A stretch of DNA of 64,000 nt from Polaribacter sp. Hel1_85 (GTDB lineage Bacteria; Bacteroidota; Bacteroidia; Flavobacteriales; Flavobacteriaceae): contig NZ_JPDS01000002.1 in NCBI RefSeq assembly GCF_000766795.1, positions 67,001 through 131,000 of the forward strand, read 5' to 3'. A program made the position numbers and the translations under genes. Of this stretch, positions 35,406 to 43,909 are shown piece by piece; position 1 is the first letter of the stretch; each line of letters opens with the position of its first letter. Under the pieces are notes generated by a model that was not told where the DNA came from, did not search any database, and saw only the letters and a program-made list of their open reading frames with translations.

Positions 35406-37499
35406 TTATTGTGCTACTGCAGTTTCAGATTCTCTATAAGCTCTTACTTTTTGTAAAAACCTATTCGCATCATTAATATATTTTTCAGCAAATTCTGCTG
35501 TTGGAGCAAATTTATTGATTTGATATATTAAATCGGCAAAAGAAGTCCCTAAATCTATTTTTTCTGATGCAACAAATAATTCGTCAAATTGAGAAATGAT
35601 ACTTGCATGCGTATTTGTTTTCTTATTTTCTGCTAATAATGAAGCTTTTGCTGAATTTACAATAGATTGATATGCATAATAAATTGCTCCAGAATATACT
35701 TTGTTTTCAAAAGCTTCCTTAGCATTGTCTATTTTTTCATCACTTTCTAAAAATAAAGTAGCAATTAAATCGATAACTACACCTGCACATTCTCCAATTC
35801 CGATTTCTTTTACATACTTTTCTGATTCTCCCCAATCAATAAAATCTTCTTGCGTTAAATTAGAAACGTCTTGTAAATCATTTAAGAAATCATAAAAATA
35901 TTTTTCTCCTTTTTCTTTATAATATGCTACAAACTGTTTTCCGTTTGCATTAGCTTCAAAATCATTTAAAATTCTGCGTAAAGCTTCAGGCCCTCTTTTA
36001 CTTGGTACTTTTACAACCTTATCTGCAAAAGCTCCATTTCCATTTCCTAAATTACCTCCACCTAATAAAACTTGTAACGCTGGCGCAACTAATTTATCTG
36101 GTGTTCTAACAGTCATTCCTTGAAAACCAATGTTTGCCATATTGTGTTGTCCACAAGCATTCATACAACCACTAATCTTAATAACAAGATCTTCGTTTTT
36201 TAAATATTGCGGATAATCTGCTGCAATTATTCTTTCTAATTCTACAGAAATCCCTGTACTACTTGCAATTCCTAAATTACAAGTATCGGTTCCTGGACAC
36301 GCTGTAATATCTACTGCTTTGTTATAACCTGCTTCTACAAAACCTAATTTTTCTAATTCTTGATAGAAATAAGGAACTAAATCTTCTTTTACAAAAGGAA
36401 TAACTATGTTTTGACGTAATGTTAATCTGATTTCTCCAGCCGCAAATTCATCAACTAAATCTGCTAACAATCTTGCTTTATCTGTATAAAAATCTCCTAA
36501 TAAAACTTTAATTCCGATAGCAACAAAACCTTCTTGTTTTTGAGGAATTAAATTTGTTGATTTCCATAATTCAAACGCAGTTTGGTCTTTAATTTCAACT
36601 TTTGGTGCTTCTACAGAAACTGGTGTTGATGCTACGTAAGAATCTGCATCAATTGCAACTGTTTTTAATTCAATTGCATTTTGTTCTTGTTCAATTAAAT
36701 CTCTAAAAGCTTCTAAACCGATATCTTTTAACAAGAATTTCATTCTAGCTTTGGCTCTACTTTTACGTTCACCATAACGATCAAAAATTCTTAAAACACC
36801 TTCCATTACTGGAATAATTTTATCTGAAGGTAAAAACTCATACAAAGTTTCTGCATGTCTTGGCTGAGAACCTAAACCTCCTGCAACCATCACTTTAAAA
36901 CCTCTTACTCCATCTTGAATTTTAGCAATATATCCTAAATCGTGTAGATAAGACAAACCTGTATCTTCATCTGTAGATGAAAAAGACACTTTGAATTTAC
37001 GTCCCATTTCTTGACAAATTGGGTTACGTAAAAAGAATTTGTATAATGCATCTGCATAAGGAGAAACATCAAAAGGTTCGTTTACATCTATACCTGCAGT
37101 TTCTGAAGCGGTTACATTTCTAACAACATTTCCACAAGCTTCTCTTAACGTAACATCATCACGTTCTAATTCTGCCCATAATTCCGGAGTTCTATTTAAA
37201 TCCACATAATGAATTTGAATATCTTGACGCGTTGTTATATGTAATCTTCCTCTAGAATATTCGTCTGAAACTTCAGAAATTCTTCGTAATTGATTACTCA
37301 TTACTTTACCATAAGGTAGTTTTATACGAATCATTTGCACGCCTTCTTGACGCTGACCGTAAACTCCTCTTGCTAAACGTAAACTCCTAAATTTTTCTTC
37401 ATCTATTTGTAGATTATTGAATGCTGCAATTTTATCTGCTAATTCAATAATATCTCTTTCTACAACAGGATTTTCTATTTCGGTTCTAAAACTCTGCAT
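35406..37499 (-). CDS. Ferredoxin-type sulfite reductase fused to a HEPN domain
   Basis: Residues 1 to about 545 are a sirohaem nitrite/sulfite reductase with both half-repeats. The cluster ligands are Cys401, Cys407 (ACPGTDTCNLG), Cys445 and Cys449 (GCMNACG). Residues about 575 to 697 form a helical HEPN-like domain (AKEAFENKVYSGAIYYAYQS, then NSAKASLL). The HEPN RNase signature R-x4-6-H is absent, so it is probably a binding or dimerisation module. It reduces sulfite to sulfide; operon position argues for sulfite over nitrite. cysN lies upstream and cobA downstream. Confidence 0.9.
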   Translation of the reverse strand: MQSFRTEIENPVVERDIIELADKIAAFNNLQIDEEKFRSLRLARGVYGQRQEGVQMIRIKLPYGKVMSNQLRRISEVSDEYSRGRLHITTRQDIQIHYVDLNRTPELWAELERDDVTLREACGNVVRNVTASETAGIDVNEPFDVSPYADALYKFFLRNPICQEMGRKFKVSFSSTDEDTGLSYLHDLGYIAKIQDGVRGFKVMVAGGLGSQPRHAETLYEFLPSDKIIPVMEGVLRIFDRYGERKSRAKARMKFLLKDIGLEAFRDLIEQEQNAIELKTVAIDADSYVASTPVSVEAPKVEIKDQTAFELWKSTNLIPQKQEGFVAIGIKVLLGDFYTDKARLLADLVDEFAAGEIRLTLRQNIVIPFVKEDLVPYFYQELEKLGFVEAGYNKAVDITACPGTDTCNLGIASSTGISVELERIIAADYPQYLKNEDLVIKISGCMNACGQHNMANIGFQGMTVRTPDKLVAPALQVLLGGGNLGNGNGAFADKVVKVPSKRGPEALRRILNDFEANANGKQFVAYYKEKGEKYFYDFLNDLQDVSNLTQEDFIDWGESEKYVKEIGIGECAGVVIDLIATLFLESDEKIDNAKEAFENKVYSGAIYYAYQSIVNSAKASLLAENKKTNTHASIISQFDELFVASEKIDLGTSFADLIYQINKFAPTAEFAEKYINDANRFLQKVRAYRESETAVAQ

Positions 37500-37544
37500 G
37501 ATTAAATATTGGTTGGTAATGGTGGTTGGTAATTAGTAATTGGT

Positions 37545-38792
37545 TTATTTTATAAAACCAACTCCTACTGTATTGTTCGTTTTTGGATTGATTAAAATGA
37601 AAGATCCATTAGATTTATTATCTTCATAGGAATCAAAAGCTAGTGGTTTGCTTAACTTTAATTGAATTTCGCCTATTTGATTTAATTCTAATACTGATGG
37701 ATTTTCTTCTTTCCCTGAAAAATCTGTTTTTATAATGCTAGACAATTGTGTAATTTTTGCTTGTGCATCATTTACACCATGTTTAATATAATATTTTTGA
37801 GAAGCTTGTAAAGGCTCTTTATCCATCCAGCAAATGGTTGCATCTAATTGCTTTGCAATTGTTGGCTCTTCATTTGTTTTTACTAACATATCTCCTCTAC
37901 TTACATTTACATTATCTTCTAAAGTAATTGTTACAGAACTTCCTCTTTTAGCAGTTTCGAATTCTTTATCAAAGAAATTAATGGTTTTAATTTTCGATTT
38001 TGTTTGCGATGGTAAAACAGCAACTTCATCTCCAACAGCTAAATCTCCTCCATAAATTTTACCTGCATATCCTCTAAAATCGTGATACTCTTCTGTTTTA
38101 GGTCTGATAACAGTTTGAACAGGAAAACGCGTTTGAGATTCATCATTAATATCTTCTGGCTCTAATCTCTCTAAATGATGCATTAATGTTTCTCCCTTAT
38201 ACCAAGGTGTATTTTCAGATTTATGTACAACATTATCTCCTTGTAAAGCAGATAAAGGAATAAAGGTTAAATTCTGACCTTTATACTCACTTTTACTTGC
38301 TAAATATTCAATTTCTCCTTTGATGGCATTGAATTTTTCTTCTGAAAAATCAACTAAATCCATTTTATTTACAGCAATTACAACATCTTTGATTCTCAAT
38401 AAATTATTGATAAAAAAGTGTCTGTAAGTTTGTTCTACAACGCCGTTTCTTGCATCAATTAAAACAATAGAAGCTTGTGCTGTAGAAGCGCCAGTAACCA
38501 TATTTCTTGTATATTCTATATGACCAGGAGTATCTGCAATAATGAAACTTTTTGATGGTGTAGAAAAATAAATATGTGCTACATCAATTGTAATTCCTTG
38601 TTCTCTTTCTGCAACCAAACCATCAGTTGCTAAAGAAAAATCTAAATAGTCAAAACCTCTTTGTCTACTTTTTTCTTCTATTGCTTCTAATTTATCATCA
38701 GTTAGTGATTTTGTATCGTATAAAATACGACCAATTAAGGTACTTTTACCATCATCTACACTTCCTGCTGTTGCTATTTTTAATACTTTCAT
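37545..38792 (-). CDS. cysN: Sulfate adenylyltransferase subunit 1 (GTPase)
   Basis: The 415-residue protein is an EF-Tu-like GTPase with P-loop GSVDDGKST (10-18), DTPGHIEYTRNM and NKMDLVDF, then beta-barrel domains. It drives ATP sulfurylase by GTP hydrolysis together with CysD. It ends without an APS-kinase domain, unlike CysNC fusions, and no cysC gene is in the window. It starts 26 bp after cysD. Confidence 0.95.
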   Translation of the reverse strand: MKVLKIATAGSVDDGKSTLIGRILYDTKSLTDDKLEAIEEKSRQRGFDYLDFSLATDGLVAEREQGITIDVAHIYFSTPSKSFIIADTPGHIEYTRNMVTGASTAQASIVLIDARNGVVEQTYRHFFINNLLRIKDVVIAVNKMDLVDFSEEKFNAIKGEIEYLASKSEYKGQNLTFIPLSALQGDNVVHKSENTPWYKGETLMHHLERLEPEDINDESQTRFPVQTVIRPKTEEYHDFRGYAGKIYGGDLAVGDEVAVLPSQTKSKIKTINFFDKEFETAKRGSSVTITLEDNVNVSRGDMLVKTNEEPTIAKQLDATICWMDKEPLQASQKYYIKHGVNDAQAKITQLSSIIKTDFSGKEENPSVLELNQIGEIQLKLSKPLAFDSYEDNKSNGSFILINPKTNNTVGVGFIK

Positions 38793-38818
38793 TTTGTTTT
38801 CTTTTGGTAAAATTAGAT

Positions 38819-39724
38819 TTAGAAATACCCTTGTTGTTTTCTTTTTTCCATTGCTGCTTCAGAACGCTTATCATCTATTCTTGCACCTCTTTCTGAAATA
38901 GATGAATCTCTAATTTCTTCTACTACTTTTGCAATATCTACAGCATCAGATAAAACTGCTGCTGTACAACTCATATCTCCAACAGTTCTAAAACGAACCA
39001 TTCTTTCTTCTACAACTTCTTCTTTATCCCTATACACAACTGCATCATCTGCAGACCAAATCATTCCGTCTCTAACAAATATTTTTCTTTTGTGTGCAAA
39101 ATAGATGGAAGGAATTTCGATATCTTCTTGCTCTATATAAGACCAAACATCTAATTCTGTCCAGTTAGAAATTGGAAAAACACGTACATTTTGTCCTAAA
39201 TCTATTTTTCCGTTTAACATATCGAAAACTTCTGGACGTTGGTTTTTTTCATCCCATTGACCAAAATCATCTCTTACAGAAAAGATTCTTTCTTTAGCTC
39301 TAGCTTTCTCTTCATCTCTTCTTGCTCCTCCAATACATGCATCAAATCCAAATTCTTCGATAGCATCTAATAAAGTTTCTGTTTGCAACATATTTCTACT
39401 TGCATATCTACCAGTTTCTTCTTTTACACGACCAGAATCTATATTATCTTGAACATCTCTTACAATTAATTCTACTCCTAATTCTTTGACTAAACGATCT
39501 CTAAACTCAATCGTTTCAGGAAAATTATGACCTGTATCAATGTGCATTAAAGGGAAAGGAATTTTTGCAGGATAAAATGCTTTTTGCGCTAAACGCACTA
39601 ATGTTATACTGTCTTTTCCTCCAGAAAACAACAACACAGGTTTTTCAAACTGAGCTACTACTTCTCTAAAAATATAAATTGCTTCACTTTCTAAAGCATC
39701 TACTTGTATTGTCTTATTACTCAT
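38819..39724 (-). CDS. cysD: Sulfate adenylyltransferase subunit 2
   Basis: The 301-residue protein has the PP-loop SGGKDSITL and the conserved GHNFPETIEFRD, GGARRDEEKARAKERIFS and WTELDVWSYI segments of CysD. With CysN it makes adenosine phosphosulfate from sulfate and ATP. It lies 9 bp after cysH and 26 bp before cysN. Confidence 0.97.
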   Translation of the reverse strand: MSNKTIQVDALESEAIYIFREVVAQFEKPVLLFSGGKDSITLVRLAQKAFYPAKIPFPLMHIDTGHNFPETIEFRDRLVKELGVELIVRDVQDNIDSGRVKEETGRYASRNMLQTETLLDAIEEFGFDACIGGARRDEEKARAKERIFSVRDDFGQWDEKNQRPEVFDMLNGKIDLGQNVRVFPISNWTELDVWSYIEQEDIEIPSIYFAHKRKIFVRDGMIWSADDAVVYRDKEEVVEERMVRFRTVGDMSCTAAVLSDAVDIAKVVEEIRDSSISERGARIDDKRSEAAMEKRKQQGYF

Positions 39725-39733
39725 AATTATGTT

Positions 39734-40348
39734 TTAGATATGTAAACCACATTCTCTGTTACTTTCTACTTTTGTAGGATCGAAATATGTAAACTCATTT
39801 GGCAGGTTTTTTTCTACTAAATAAGCGTCTAACTCTTCATCTGTACTGTTGTAAAAAGGACTAACTTTTATAATTCCGTCTTTGCTAACAGAAACAACAT
39901 CTATGCTATTTCTAAATGCAGTTTGACCTTTTCTTAAATTTGTAAACCACACATCTGGTTGATGTTCTTTCATTGCTCTTGCAAATGGCTCTAACTTTAC
40001 TTGTTCAGTAAAAAGAACATGTTTAGGATCCTCTATTGAAGGTACTCCTAAAACTACATTTCTATGAGCAGCAGTTTGCTTTGGTGTATATAAGTGAATA
40101 TTTAAATTCAGCTTTTCTATAATTTCTTCTGCGTGCTTATAAGTTTGTACAGTATTATAACCAGTATCACACCAGATTACTTTAATGTCTTTCTGAACAT
40201 CTGTTACTGCTTTTAAAATTGCAACTTCATATGGTCTAAAGTTGGTTGTTATTACAGCATTTTTTGCAAAAGAAACAGCCCAAGAAATAATTTCTTCTGG
40301 ACTTTTGTCTTTTAATTCATTGTTTATTCTCTCTAAATCTAGGCTCAT
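39734..40348 (-). CDS. cysH: APS/PAPS reductase
   Basis: The start at 40348 gives MSLDLERINNELKDKSPEE and a TAATG overlap with the DUF2061 stop, so it is preferred over the ATG at 40375. The 204-residue enzyme has the PP-loop-related TTNFRPYEVAIL, WCDTGYNT and the catalytic end ECGLHI. Only two cysteines exist (IWCD and ECGLH), so the CC...CxxC cluster of bacterial APS reductases is missing. That would usually mean a PAPS reductase, yet no APS kinase is seen. Thioredoxin would recycle it. Confidence 0.9.
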   Translation of the reverse strand: MSLDLERINNELKDKSPEEIISWAVSFAKNAVITTNFRPYEVAILKAVTDVQKDIKVIWCDTGYNTVQTYKHAEEIIEKLNLNIHLYTPKQTAAHRNVVLGVPSIEDPKHVLFTEQVKLEPFARAMKEHQPDVWFTNLRKGQTAFRNSIDVVSVSKDGIIKVSPFYNSTDEELDAYLVEKNLPNEFTYFDPTKVESNRECGLHI

Positions 40349-40611
40349 TATTTTCCCCATTTTATTTTGTTCCAAATTCTTTCGTGAAAGAAATACAAAA
40401 CTAATTTTGTTAAAAAATCTACTGAAGCAATAGAAGTTGCTAAGGCAATTTCTCCTGTTAAAATGTACGATACTATTAAAGTATCTACAGTACCAATAAT
40501 TCTCCAGCTTAATGCTTTTAATACACTGCGTAAAGGTTTTTCAGAATTTTTATCTTCTTCAAAACCTTTACCCTGTGCTTTTTTACTAAAAATGATTTGG
40601 TTTAAAATCAT
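40348..40611 (-). CDS. DUF2061 membrane protein at the head of the cys operon
   Basis: The 87-residue protein has two likely membrane helices and the DUF2061 pattern SVLKALSWRIIGTVDTLIVS, then SIASVDFLTKLVLYFFHERIW. It is the first gene of the sulfur operon and overlaps cysH by TAATG, so both are translated together. No sulfate transporter is encoded in the window, so a role in sulfate or sulfite movement is possible but unproven. Confidence 0.85.
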   Translation of the reverse strand: MILNQIIFSKKAQGKGFEEDKNSEKPLRSVLKALSWRIIGTVDTLIVSYILTGEIALATSIASVDFLTKLVLYFFHERIWNKIKWGK

Positions 40612-40632
40612 AAAAAAATTAATTCAAATAAT

Positions 40633-40665
40633 TACCCTACCTCTTTAATAGGGTATGCAAACATA
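40633..40665 (-). promoter_or_regulatory. Promoter and operator of the cys operon
   Basis: On the minus strand a -7 box TATGTTTG (40658-40665) fits TAnnTTTG. Just downstream, over the expected start point, lies a perfect inverted repeat TACCCTA-N9-TAGGGTA (40633-40655). This position suits a repressor; the Rrf2 protein encoded directly upstream is the natural candidate. Confidence 0.65.
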
Positions 40666-40828
40666 CATCATTTATACATAAATAAAAATGATAAAACCCT
40701 AAAAAAAACCTAAAGCCTATAGAATTAGTAGATTAATAAAAAAAAGCTATAAAAATTATGAATTACCAACTACTACAAGGATTTAGTAATTAAAAATAAT
40801 TAATGAAGTAATAAAATTAAAAAGTGTT

Positions 40829-41242
40829 TTAGCAATTGCACAATTCTGCCAACGTAGTATTTCTAAATATTTCTAAGGAACTATCTCTAACTTGCGCCAT
40901 TAATTTATGAACTGCACAGGCATTTTCATCTGGGCAATCATCACATTTTTCATAGAAATTTAAACTAACACAAGGGATCATAGAAATAGGACCTTCTAAA
41001 ATTCTCATAACTGCAGTCATTTGTATTTCATTAGATTCTTTTAAAAGATAGTAACCTCCACCTTTTCCTTTTTTAGAACCTAATAATCCGTTTTTACGAA
41101 GTGTTAAAAGGATACTTTCTAAAAATTTTAAAGAAATATTTTCACTCTCAGATATTGTAGCAATAGAAACAGGTGTTTTATTTTCCTGTCTTGCTAAATA
41201 AGTAAGCGCTTTAATACCGTATTTTGTTTTCTTTGAAAGCAT
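40829..41242 (-). CDS. Rrf2-family regulator with a cysteine cluster
   Basis: The 137-residue protein has the Rrf2 winged helix (LSKKTKYGIKALTYLA, ISLKFLESILLTLRKNGLL, GSKKGKGGGYYLL). A cysteine-rich segment follows with Cys91, Cys100, Cys103 and Cys109 (CDDCPDENACAV), like the Fe-S site region of IscR, plus Cys135 and Cys137 at the end. It sits directly before the sulfur-assimilation operon on the same strand, so it probably senses cysteine/sulfide or Fe-S status and controls that operon, as CymR and IscR do elsewhere. It has its own promoter. Confidence 0.88.
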   Translation of the reverse strand: MLSKKTKYGIKALTYLARQENKTPVSIATISESENISLKFLESILLTLRKNGLLGSKKGKGGGYYLLKESNEIQMTAVMRILEGPISMIPCVSLNFYEKCDDCPDENACAVHKLMAQVRDSSLEIFRNTTLAELCNC

Positions 41243-41246
41243 AAAA

Positions 41247-41280
41247 CAAAATTACACAATTTAATGTAATTACTATAGTA
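41247..41280 (-). promoter_or_regulatory. Rrf2 promoter with palindrome, possibly leaderless
   Basis: On the minus strand TAATTTTG (41247-41254) fits the -7 consensus and ends only four bases before the start codon at 41242, so the mRNA may be leaderless. The perfect palindrome TACTATAGTA (41271-41280) covers the -33 region and may be an autoregulatory site. Confidence 0.5.
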
Positions 41281-41337
41281 AAATAGTAGGATAAACTTTT
41301 ATAAAAAAAATGACTTATAGAAATAGAAAAATCTATT

Positions 41338-42561
41338 TTAATTTAAGGTGTGAGATTTTTCTAAAGCGTAAAAAGTTACTTGAGCATAATCATTATCATC
41401 TCCAGAATTATTTACATGATAAACTCCTGCTTTAAAATACATATATTGGCCACTAACATTAAAACCACTATTTACCATATTTATGGTATTTACAATATCA
41501 TCTTTATCTTCTCTCAAAATTGTAACTGTTAAAATATCTCCAACAACTTTAATTGTATAACTAAACTTTTCATCAAGAGCAATTCCGTCTGAAGGATTAG
41601 AAGCACTATTACTTCTAGAACCTATCATTTCGTGCCACTGTTCACTTCCATTTCCGTCAGTTGGTTCATGTGCAAAATAGATAGAACCTAAAGCATTATC
41701 TTTTAATTTTCTATAATATATACGTATTGGTTCATCATCATTTGCATGAATTTGCCCAATAATAACTCTACCAATATGACTACTATCTCCTGTTGTTGTA
41801 ACATGATTTACTGCAAGAGTTGCATTCATTTCACCATCAAAACCAGCAGCTGCAGTTTTATCTGTTTCTGGAGCAGTACCAAAAACCCAATTATTTTTAT
41901 TAACTCCTTGTGTACTTATACTTGTATCAGTTCCTCTTAACATTTCTCTAAGTTCTACTCTTGTATAACTAGTACCTGCAGATGTTTTATAACCTTTTAC
42001 AGGACATTTAAAAACCATCCCTCCATCATCTGCTGTATAAAAGTAATTACTATTTTGATAACTGTTATTAATATCACTTACAGAAATAGTTTTTGAAAAA
42101 CCACTTCCATTATTCTCTGGAGTATTCAATTTCCAGGTAGATAAATCAAAATTTTCAGAAGGTGCTTTATTTGGATCTAACTCTCCTGAAGATTGATTAC
42201 TTTCTTTTCCTGCTTGTGTAATTATTATGATTTTTGAAAGGCCACTCCCCTTTACTGTTAATTTTCCTGTACGTTTACTATCACTTAAATTTGCTTCTAC
42301 AGAAACATCTATTGATCCATTATCAGTTCCTTTTGAAGGTGTAATCATAACCCAATTAACATCATCAATTGCTGTCCAATCCAAATTAGAGGTTACAGTA
42401 ATTGATTGCATTTCTTCATTAGCAGAAAACTCCGTCAATGAAGATAAAGACAAATTATCTGGAAGTTCTACTTTACTTGAATCTTTAGAACAATTAAGGA
42501 ATAAAAATGCAATAACTAAAACTGTAAAAACATTGTATAATAACTTCATAATATTTTTCAA
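41338..42561 (-). CDS. PL7 alginate lyase lipoprotein with BACON domain
   Basis: The 407-residue protein has lipobox LFLNC (Cys24), a BACON-like beta-sandwich (about 40 to 117; TVTSNLDWTA, WVMITPSKG, IIIITQAGKE) and a PL7 domain (about 135 to 400). PL7 active-site motifs are RVELREM (Arg201), QIH (270-272) and YFKAGVYHVN (375-384). It cleaves alginate by beta-elimination at the cell surface. It is isolated from the main alginate locus, between the Rrf2 gene and metZ, and its promoter region lacks the TGGnTAnCCA array; an ATGACT-N7-AGTCAT palindrome lies at 42581-42599. Confidence 0.92.
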   Translation of the reverse strand: MKNIMKLLYNVFTVLVIAFLFLNCSKDSSKVELPDNLSLSSLTEFSANEEMQSITVTSNLDWTAIDDVNWVMITPSKGTDNGSIDVSVEANLSDSKRTGKLTVKGSGLSKIIIITQAGKESNQSSGELDPNKAPSENFDLSTWKLNTPENNGSGFSKTISVSDINNSYQNSNYFYTADDGGMVFKCPVKGYKTSAGTSYTRVELREMLRGTDTSISTQGVNKNNWVFGTAPETDKTAAAGFDGEMNATLAVNHVTTTGDSSHIGRVIIGQIHANDDEPIRIYYRKLKDNALGSIYFAHEPTDGNGSEQWHEMIGSRSNSASNPSDGIALDEKFSYTIKVVGDILTVTILREDKDDIVNTINMVNSGFNVSGQYMYFKAGVYHVNNSGDDNDYAQVTFYALEKSHTLN

Positions 42562-42661
42562 AAAAAACTCTAATTAATTGATGACTTAAAATTAGTCATA
42601 ATTCAGCAAACAGAATTCAATTTTTAACAAAATTCTACTATAAAAAAAGATTTAATTTTTA

Positions 42662-43828
42662 TTAAAGTTCTAAAGCCTGTTTTAAATCTGATATAATATC
42701 ATCTGCATGTTCTAATCCTACAGAAACACGAACCAAACCATTTGTAATACCAACTTCTAGACGATCTTCTTCAGACAAACGACCATGTGTTGTAGACGAA
42801 GGATGTGTTACAATTGTTCTTGTATCTCCTAGGTTTGCAGATAATGAACACATTTTAATTTTGTCTAAAAATTTTCTCCCAGCATCAATTCCTCCTTTAA
42901 TTTCGAAAGCAACAATATTACCTCCTAATTTCATTTGATTTTTAGCAACTTCATATTGTGGATGCGATTGTAAAAATGGATATTTTACAAATTCTACATT
43001 CTCATTTTCTTCTAAAAAATGAGCCACTTTTAATGCATTTTCGCAATGTTTTTCTACTCTTATTGATAAAGTTTCTAAACTTTTAGATAAAACCCAAGCA
43101 TTAAATGGAGACATTGCTGGACCAGTATTTCTTGCAAAAAGATAAATTTCTCTTAACAAATCTTTTCGACCAACAGTAACTCCTCCTAAAACACGACCTT
43201 GTCCGTCAATTAATTTTGTTGCAGAATGAATTACTAAATCTGCTCCAAATTTAATTGGCTGTTGTATATAAGGTGTAGCAAAACAATTATCAACAATAAA
43301 AATTAGATTATGCTTTTTTGCAATCTTACCAATTCTATCTAAATCTAAAATATCTACAGCAGGATTTGTAGGTGTTTCAATATAAAGAACCTTAGTATTT
43401 TCTTTAATTAAACTTTCTACCAAATCTACTTCATCAACTTTAAAATAAGAAGTTTCTATATTCCACTTTGGTAAATAATTGGTAAACATACCATGCGTTG
43501 AACCAAAAACAGATCTACAAGAAACAATGTGATCTCCTGCACTTAATAAAGCTGCAAAAGAGGAAAAAATTGCTGCCATTCCTGTTGCAAAAGCATAACC
43601 AGATTCCGCTCCTTCCATGTCTACAATTTTATCTACAAATTCTGTTGTATTTGGGTTTGTAAATCTACTATACAAGTTACGTTCTTTTTCTTCTGCGAAG
43701 GATGAACGCATGTCTTCTGCATCATCAAAAACAAAACTTGATGTTAAATATAATGGTGTAGAATGTTCTGAAAACTGACTCCTTTCAGTTTGACTTCTAA
43801 TGGCTTTTGTTTCGAAATGTTTACTCAT
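42662..43828 (-). CDS. metZ: Trans-sulfuration PLP enzyme, probably O-succinyl/acetylhomoserine sulfhydrylase
   Basis: The 388-residue protein belongs to the Cys/Met metabolism PLP family: SRFTNPNTTEFVDKIVDMEG, FATGMAAIF, VDNCFATP, the PLP lysine in HSATKLIDG (about residue 205) and THPSSTTHGRL. Family members make homocysteine from activated homoserine and sulfide, or split cystathionine. Next to the MetX-ThrA fusion it most likely acts as a sulfhydrylase. metY is a second, longer enzyme of the same fold nearby, so the division of labour is unclear. Confidence 0.85.
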   Translation of the reverse strand: MSKHFETKAIRSQTERSQFSEHSTPLYLTSSFVFDDAEDMRSSFAEEKERNLYSRFTNPNTTEFVDKIVDMEGAESGYAFATGMAAIFSSFAALLSAGDHIVSCRSVFGSTHGMFTNYLPKWNIETSYFKVDEVDLVESLIKENTKVLYIETPTNPAVDILDLDRIGKIAKKHNLIFIVDNCFATPYIQQPIKFGADLVIHSATKLIDGQGRVLGGVTVGRKDLLREIYLFARNTGPAMSPFNAWVLSKSLETLSIRVEKHCENALKVAHFLEENENVEFVKYPFLQSHPQYEVAKNQMKLGGNIVAFEIKGGIDAGRKFLDKIKMCSLSANLGDTRTIVTHPSSTTHGRLSEEDRLEVGITNGLVRVSVGLEHADDIISDLKQALEL

Positions 43829-43909
43829 TTAAATAGTGGTTAGTGGTTGGTTTTTAGTTGTTCTTATTTGACTGAAATATAATCAACTAAAAACTACTTA
43901 CTATTTTTT

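Noticed and set aside
37500..37545. TTGGTAAT-like short tandem repeats between the sulfite reductase and cysN
   Set aside because: Only two or three imperfect units; could be simple AT-rich drift.
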